Shown piece by piece: positions 59,258-64,000 of a stretch of 64,000 bases of DNA. Source of the stretch: Bacteroidota bacterium (lineage in GTDB: Bacteria > Bacteroidota > Bacteroidia > CAILMK01); the NCBI GenBank assembly GCA_013288555.1, contig JABDBQ010000001.1, positions 1 to 64,000 of the forward strand, given 5' to 3'. The notes beneath the pieces were generated by a model that was not told the origin of the DNA, made no database searches, and worked only from the letters and a program-made list of their open reading frames with translations. Each line of letters starts with the position of its first letter. The first letter of the stretch is position 1. Position numbers and translations under genes: made by a program.

Positions 59258-60493
59258 ATGACAGATGATCACAATCTTATATCTGACCTATTTCGTGCCG
59301 AATTTTCAAAAATGGTTGCGGTTATAAGCCGGCTATTTGGTCTGCAGCATATTGAAATAGCTGAAGATATCGTAAGCGAAACCTTTTTAATTGCTAGCCA
59401 AAACTGGAGCGAAAAAGGGGCGCCGGAAAATCCAACCGCATGGTTGTATAAAGTCGCGAAACAAAAAACACTTTATCATTTCAAAAGAAAAGGCATTTTT
59501 GATAAAAAAGTGATCCCGGCCATAAGCTCATTCGTAAATGAGACGCAACAAGAATTGGATCTCGATTTTTCAATGAAAAATATTAAAGACAGTCAGTTGC
59601 AAATGCTCTTTGCCGTCTGCAATCCAGGTATAGCAAGCGAAGCCCAGATAGGACTTGCACTCAGGATTTTATGTGGGTTTGGGATTGATGAAATTGCAGA
59701 AGCTTTTTTATCAAACAAAGAGACGATTAATAAAAGACTTTTCAGGGCGAAAGAAAAGCTAAGGACGGAAAAAATAAAGATGGAATTGCCATCTGAAAAT
59801 GAAATGGCCCATCGGCTTGATAATGTATTGCATATCATTTACCTTCTTTTCAATGAGGGATATTATTCTAAGACATCTAACCAGACATTGCAAAAAGATC
59901 TTTGCCTGGAAGCTATGAGACTGGCACTTATGCTCACTGAATTTGAAGAAACCAATCTGCCGAAAACCAATGCCTTGATGGCGCTGATGTGCTTTCATGC
60001 TTCCCGGTTTAATGCCCGGCAATCCAATGAGGATTCGGCTGTGCTTTATGAACAACAAAATGAAGAATTGTGGGATGCTGAATTGATTGAAAAAGGACTT
60101 TATTTTTTAAATTTATCCGAAATAGGCAGTGAAATAAGTTCATATCATTTTGAAGCCCGAATAGCATACTGGCACTGCAATAAAAAGGATTCTCATGAAA
60201 AATGGGATAACATTTTACAATTATATAATCAACTCCTGCTTGTTAATTATTCACCGATTGTTGCCTTGAACCGTACTTATGCTTTATACAAAGCAAATGG
60301 CATAGAAGAAGCTTTGATAGAAGCAGAAAAACTGAAGCTTGAAAATAACCACTTCTATTTTATTCTGCTCGGAGAACTTTATAAAGATATCGATTCTGAA
60401 AAAGCAAGATCGAATTTTGAGAAAGCTTATTATTTAGCCAAAACTGATTCTGAAAAACAGGGAATTCAGAAGAAAATTGATACTCTCCTTTAG
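59258..60493 (+). CDS. ECF sigma factor with C-terminal helical/TPR extension (ECF42/COG4941-like)
   Basis: Sigma2 AEDIVSETFLIASQNWSEKGAPENPTAWLYKVAKQK; LYLLFNEGYYSKTSNQTL; C-term SPIVALNRTYALYKANG. Confidence 0.93.
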   Translation: MTDDHNLISDLFRAEFSKMVAVISRLFGLQHIEIAEDIVSETFLIASQNWSEKGAPENPTAWLYKVAKQKTLYHFKRKGIFDKKVIPAISSFVNETQQELDLDFSMKNIKDSQLQMLFAVCNPGIASEAQIGLALRILCGFGIDEIAEAFLSNKETINKRLFRAKEKLRTEKIKMELPSENEMAHRLDNVLHIIYLLFNEGYYSKTSNQTLQKDLCLEAMRLALMLTEFEETNLPKTNALMALMCFHASRFNARQSNEDSAVLYEQQNEELWDAELIEKGLYFLNLSEIGSEISSYHFEARIAYWHCNKKDSHEKWDNILQLYNQLLLVNYSPIVALNRTYALYKANGIEEALIEAEKLKLENNHFYFILLGELYKDIDSEKARSNFEKAYYLAKTDSEKQGIQKKIDTLL

Positions 60494-60570
60494 AAATTTT
60501 TTCTTCACCCTGTCCAATTCTTCCACATTCAGTCCTTATTGTGATACAATAACATATTAATATCACTGAC

Positions 60571-61443
60571 ATGGAAGAAAAAGCAATCATATTAAATCTT
60601 AAAACAAAAATTATCAATGTGGTTTATTGGATTACCACTGTAGCCATTGGGTGGGAATTAATATTCGGAGGCCTTTGGGATATTAATGTCTTAAATAAGG
60701 GTTATGTACAGAATATCATGGATCATTTAGGTTATCCAGCCTATTTTCCATTCATTTTTGGCATTGCTAAATTTCTTGCGGCCATCGTCATATTGGCACC
60801 GGGCTTTCGCAGATTAAAAGAATGGGCGTATGCCGGTATTTTCTTTGTTTTTACGGGTGCTGCATTTTCTCATCTTTTTGTTCATGAAGCAGATAAGGCC
60901 ATACAAGGTCTTATTTTTGCGGCTATACCACTGATATCATGGGCGTTGCGTCCTGTGTCCCGTCGCTTAACCCGGGATGAATTTTTAGCAAGTCTTAGCC
61001 CCGAAAGTATCAGGAATGAAAAACACATTAAACAGAAAAGAATTACTTATTGGATTTGTGTTTCTATTCTTGGTCTGGGTGCTGTATCGGGTGGCTTGTC
61101 AAATTTTTTCCACGCTTCCAATACCCGGGAAATAGTTAAAGAACTTGGATACCCCATGTTCTTTTTTACAATTCTGGGCGCCTGGAAAGTTCTTGGCAGC
61201 GTTGCAATTTTTTTTCCGCGATTTCCCCGCCTTCAGGAGTGGGCTTATGCCGGGTTAATGATTGATTTGGTTGGCGCCTCAACTTCTTATATCTGCGTAG
61301 GCAAAATAAGCGGCATGTTTCCCCCTCTTATTTCTGCAATTGTTGGCATCATTGCCTGGAAACTCAGGCCTTTTGCAAAAAGCAATCAATTGGCAACGCA
61401 AGATAATGCAGAACCTAAATTCACTTCTCAACTCTCATCTTAA
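60571..61443 (+). CDS. Tandem-fused DoxX-like membrane protein
   Basis: Two halves each with YWI...LGYP.....I.G..K.LG...I..P...RL.EWAYAG. Confidence 0.85.
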   Translation: MEEKAIILNLKTKIINVVYWITTVAIGWELIFGGLWDINVLNKGYVQNIMDHLGYPAYFPFIFGIAKFLAAIVILAPGFRRLKEWAYAGIFFVFTGAAFSHLFVHEADKAIQGLIFAAIPLISWALRPVSRRLTRDEFLASLSPESIRNEKHIKQKRITYWICVSILGLGAVSGGLSNFFHASNTREIVKELGYPMFFFTILGAWKVLGSVAIFFPRFPRLQEWAYAGLMIDLVGASTSYICVGKISGMFPPLISAIVGIIAWKLRPFAKSNQLATQDNAEPKFTSQLSS

Positions 61444-61481
61444 TGCAATCAAGAATAAATTACAATAATAAATCACAAAAA

Positions 61482-62033
61482 ATGGACACATTTCTTTCTC
61501 CTATTGAAAAACCTTCAAGCCTTATTATGAAGATGGTGTTTTACTTTACACGCAAACAATTTGGCAAAGTACTTTCGCCTTTAACGGTTTTTTCGGCAAG
61601 ACTTCCCAATGCATTCGGTATGTTTTATGGCAAGGCATATCAACTCGATAAAAAGATGACGCTGCCTGTTGAAACGGCGATGCTCATCCGTCAGCAGGTA
61701 TCAAGGATCAATATATGTTCTTTTTGTATGGATTCGGGCAGGTTTTATTTTATTAAACGTAAGTTGAATGAGGCAAAATTTGATGCTCTGGATCATTATC
61801 AATCCAGTCCAATGTTTACAGAAGCCGAAAAGGTAGTATTAGATTATGCGACAGAACTCACAAAATACAAGAAGGTTAACGCCGATATTTTTGGACGATT
61901 AAAAGGTTTTTATTCAGAAAGAGAAATCTGTGAAATCGTATTTCTTATAGCAAGTGAGCATTTATCTAATATCACCAATATCGGACTCAATATTCATTCT
62001 GATATGCTTTGCGATATTAGCAAAAAGAAATAA
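61482..62033 (+). CDS. Carboxymuconolactone decarboxylase (AhpD-like)-family protein (start 61443 or 61482)
   Basis: RQQVSRINICSFCMDSGRFYF CxxC motif. Confidence 0.88.
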   Translation: MDTFLSPIEKPSSLIMKMVFYFTRKQFGKVLSPLTVFSARLPNAFGMFYGKAYQLDKKMTLPVETAMLIRQQVSRINICSFCMDSGRFYFIKRKLNEAKFDALDHYQSSPMFTEAEKVVLDYATELTKYKKVNADIFGRLKGFYSEREICEIVFLIASEHLSNITNIGLNIHSDMLCDISKKK

Positions 62034-62075
62034 TTAAGATTAGATTTGAAATAATCAACTTTTGAAAAGATACAA

Positions 62076-62492
62076 ATGATAAATCAGGCAGAGCGCGAAA
62101 AAAAGCAATCAAAATGGCGCTTAATCGTCTATTGGATTGTTACCGTTTACCTTGCTTTTGAGTCTATATTTAGTGCTATCTGGGATTTTGACTGGCTTAA
62201 TAAAGGATTAGCAAACCCTTTAATGCAGCACCTTGGCTATCCTTCTTATTTTATTGTTATTAAGGGCATTTGTACCCTTCTTGCAGCCCCGGTTTTCGTT
62301 CTTCCCGGAATGCGTTTGCTGAAAGAATGGGCTTATTTTGGGACTTTTTTAATTTACTTAGGGGCCATTGCATCTCACCTGGCTGTTGGCGATGGCTTTC
62401 GAACATTGATAGGCCCGATTATATTTTTATCAATAACTATCACATCCTGGGCATTACGTCCTGATTCACGAAGATTTAAAATAGTTGAATAA
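62076..62492 (+). CDS. DoxX-like membrane protein
   Basis: LNKGLANPLMQHLGYPSYFIVIKGICTLLAAPVFVLPGMRLLKEWAYFG; similar to N-half of 60571..61443. Confidence 0.87.
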   Translation: MINQAEREKKQSKWRLIVYWIVTVYLAFESIFSAIWDFDWLNKGLANPLMQHLGYPSYFIVIKGICTLLAAPVFVLPGMRLLKEWAYFGTFLIYLGAIASHLAVGDGFRTLIGPIIFLSITITSWALRPDSRRFKIVE

Positions 62493-62534
62493 ATAAAGCC
62501 TGAATTTTTACGATATGATCATCAAGATCAACAA

Positions 62535-62573
62535 ATGAAAAATGGGCAACCTTTAGGATAGCCCATTTTTCAT
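62535..62573. terminator. Bidirectional terminator
   Basis: atgaaaaatgggc-N13-gcccatttttcat between convergent genes. Confidence 0.9.
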
Positions 62574-62612
62574 GTATTCTGAATCCGGCATAAGCCTCAT
62601 ATCTGGCTATTA

Positions 62613-63845
62613 TTATAAAACACCTTCGTCATAGGCCATTTCTCCGTGAATTCCTGAATCCAGTCCTGCGTCTTCAACTTCTTCACTCACTCTTACCTTG
62701 GTGATTATATTAATAATAGCAAGCATGGCATAAGTAAATAAGAAAGCATAGATACAAGCCAATACTACCGCAAGCAACTCATGTACAAAGAATGATGAGC
62801 TGCCTGCAATAAGTCCGTCAGCCCCGGCAGGGTTTATGGCCTTGGTTGCAAAAACGCCAAGCATGATGGTTCCTATTACACCACCAACACCGTGTACGCC
62901 CCAAACATCCAAGGCATCATCCCATCCCATTTTGTTTTTAAGGCTTACTGCGAGGTAACAAACAATTCCGCTAACACTACCTATGATCACTGCCGATGAG
63001 AGCGAAACAAAACCGGCACAGGGTGTTATGGTTGCAAGGCCCGCAACTGCACCCGTAAGAAGTCCGACAAATTTTGGTTTTCTGGACTGGCTCCATTCTA
63101 TCACCAGCCAAACGATAGCGGCAAATGATGCTGCAACATCTGTATTTAAAAAGGCCAAACCTGTAATAGCATCTACATTCAGTTGACTTCCGGCATTGAA
63201 GCCATACCATCCGAACCAGAGCAAACCGGTGCCTATTGCGATAAGCGGAACGCTGTTTGGGATGGATTCTTTATCGCGCCGCTTACCGACATATATAACT
63301 GAAGCCAAAGCCGCAAAACCTGCAATAGCATGTACCACTATACCTCCTGCAAAGTCTTTCACGCCCCATTGGGTTGCCAGAAATCCGCCACCCCAAACCA
63401 TGTGTGCAAAAGGGTAATAGACAAATAGCTGCCATAGAATTAAAAAGATCAGGTAAGATTTAAAAGTTACCCTGTTTACGAAAGCTCCGGTAATGAGCGC
63501 CGGGGTTATAATCGCAAACATCATCTGGTAAGCAATGAAAACAAATTCAGGCATTTTTGGATTGCCCGGGAAAGGAGTGTTCATGTCAATACCATGCATA
63601 AAAGCTTTGTCGAGGTTTCCGATAAGACCTCCAAGCGCGTCACCGCTGAAGCAGAGGGAATATCCGCATATATACCACATAATTGTTGTGATGCCCATGG
63701 ATACAAAACTTTGGATCATAATTCCGAGGATGTTACGTTTGCCGGCAAGGCCTCCATAGAAAAATGCCAGGCCAGGCGTCATAAGCATTACCAGGCTTGT
63801 GGCAAGAAGCATAAAGCCGGTGGTCCCAGTGTCAAAAGTTGTCAT
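62613..63845 (-). CDS. amtB: Ammonium transporter
   Basis: GTTGFMLLATSLVMLMTPGLAFFYGGLAGKRN; FAGGIVVHAIAGFAALASV; DDALDVWGVHGVGGVIG. Confidence 0.97.
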   Translation of the reverse strand: MTTFDTGTTGFMLLATSLVMLMTPGLAFFYGGLAGKRNILGIMIQSFVSMGITTIMWYICGYSLCFSGDALGGLIGNLDKAFMHGIDMNTPFPGNPKMPEFVFIAYQMMFAIITPALITGAFVNRVTFKSYLIFLILWQLFVYYPFAHMVWGGGFLATQWGVKDFAGGIVVHAIAGFAALASVIYVGKRRDKESIPNSVPLIAIGTGLLWFGWYGFNAGSQLNVDAITGLAFLNTDVAASFAAIVWLVIEWSQSRKPKFVGLLTGAVAGLATITPCAGFVSLSSAVIIGSVSGIVCYLAVSLKNKMGWDDALDVWGVHGVGGVIGTIMLGVFATKAINPAGADGLIAGSSSFFVHELLAVVLACIYAFLFTYAMLAIINIITKVRVSEEVEDAGLDSGIHGEMAYDEGVL

Positions 63846-63916
63846 AGTTTTTTCTGTTTATCTGTTTTAAAATGAAATGTTTTTCAGTTTCGCTCAAAAT
63901 GGAGCTAAAGGTATTA

Positions 63917-64000
63917 TTATTTTTTGTTTTGCGATCCTTTCAATAAGTCAAAATTTACGCCCATATTCACCATGAGGTCATTTCTGTAATCCACATTCCT
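63917..64000 (-). CDS. C-terminal end of a probable outer-membrane beta-barrel/porin protein (truncated by window)
   Basis: Manual translation RNVDYRNDLMVNMGVNFDLLKGSQNKK*. Confidence 0.5.
   Translation of the reverse strand, partial: RNVDYRNDLMVNMGVNFDLLKGSQNKK

Overview
The window looks like a chromosomal segment of a Bacteroidota bacterium. Evidence: TAnnTTTG-type -7 elements, many T9SS C-terminal sorting domains, and the order rpoA-rplQ-carA-eno. It opens with the 3' half of the S10/spc/alpha ribosomal cluster (rplF' to rplQ), including rpmD and rpmJ, which the ORF track misses. Housekeeping and accessory genes follow: carA, eno, a divIC-like gene, ubiA, an Nramp-like transporter, msrC, miaE, a cytochrome c maturation locus split in two (ccmF; ccmBCDE), rfbA, a PfkB kinase, purB, a seven-CxxCH cytochrome, tRNA-Ser(UGA), an ECF42-like sigma/DGPF/DoxX/CMD cluster, and amtB. 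At least seven T9SS-type secreted proteins are present, two of them giant paralogs with the same 7-blade SBBP plus 7 Ig-like module architecture. The most interesting layer is a dense set of small palindromic/REP-like repeats. These include: a RAYT (HUH/Y1) transposase gene bracketed by a near-perfect 50-bp inverted REP pair, with orphan T9SS tails pointing outward on both sides; GC-rich and palindromic elements apparently inserted in frame inside secreted-protein genes; a duplicated promoter/leader separated by three REP hairpins; and a three-member palindrome family around an insertion between rplQ and carA. No CRISPR array, rRNA or prophage was seen. All homology calls are from reading the sequence; no database search was run.
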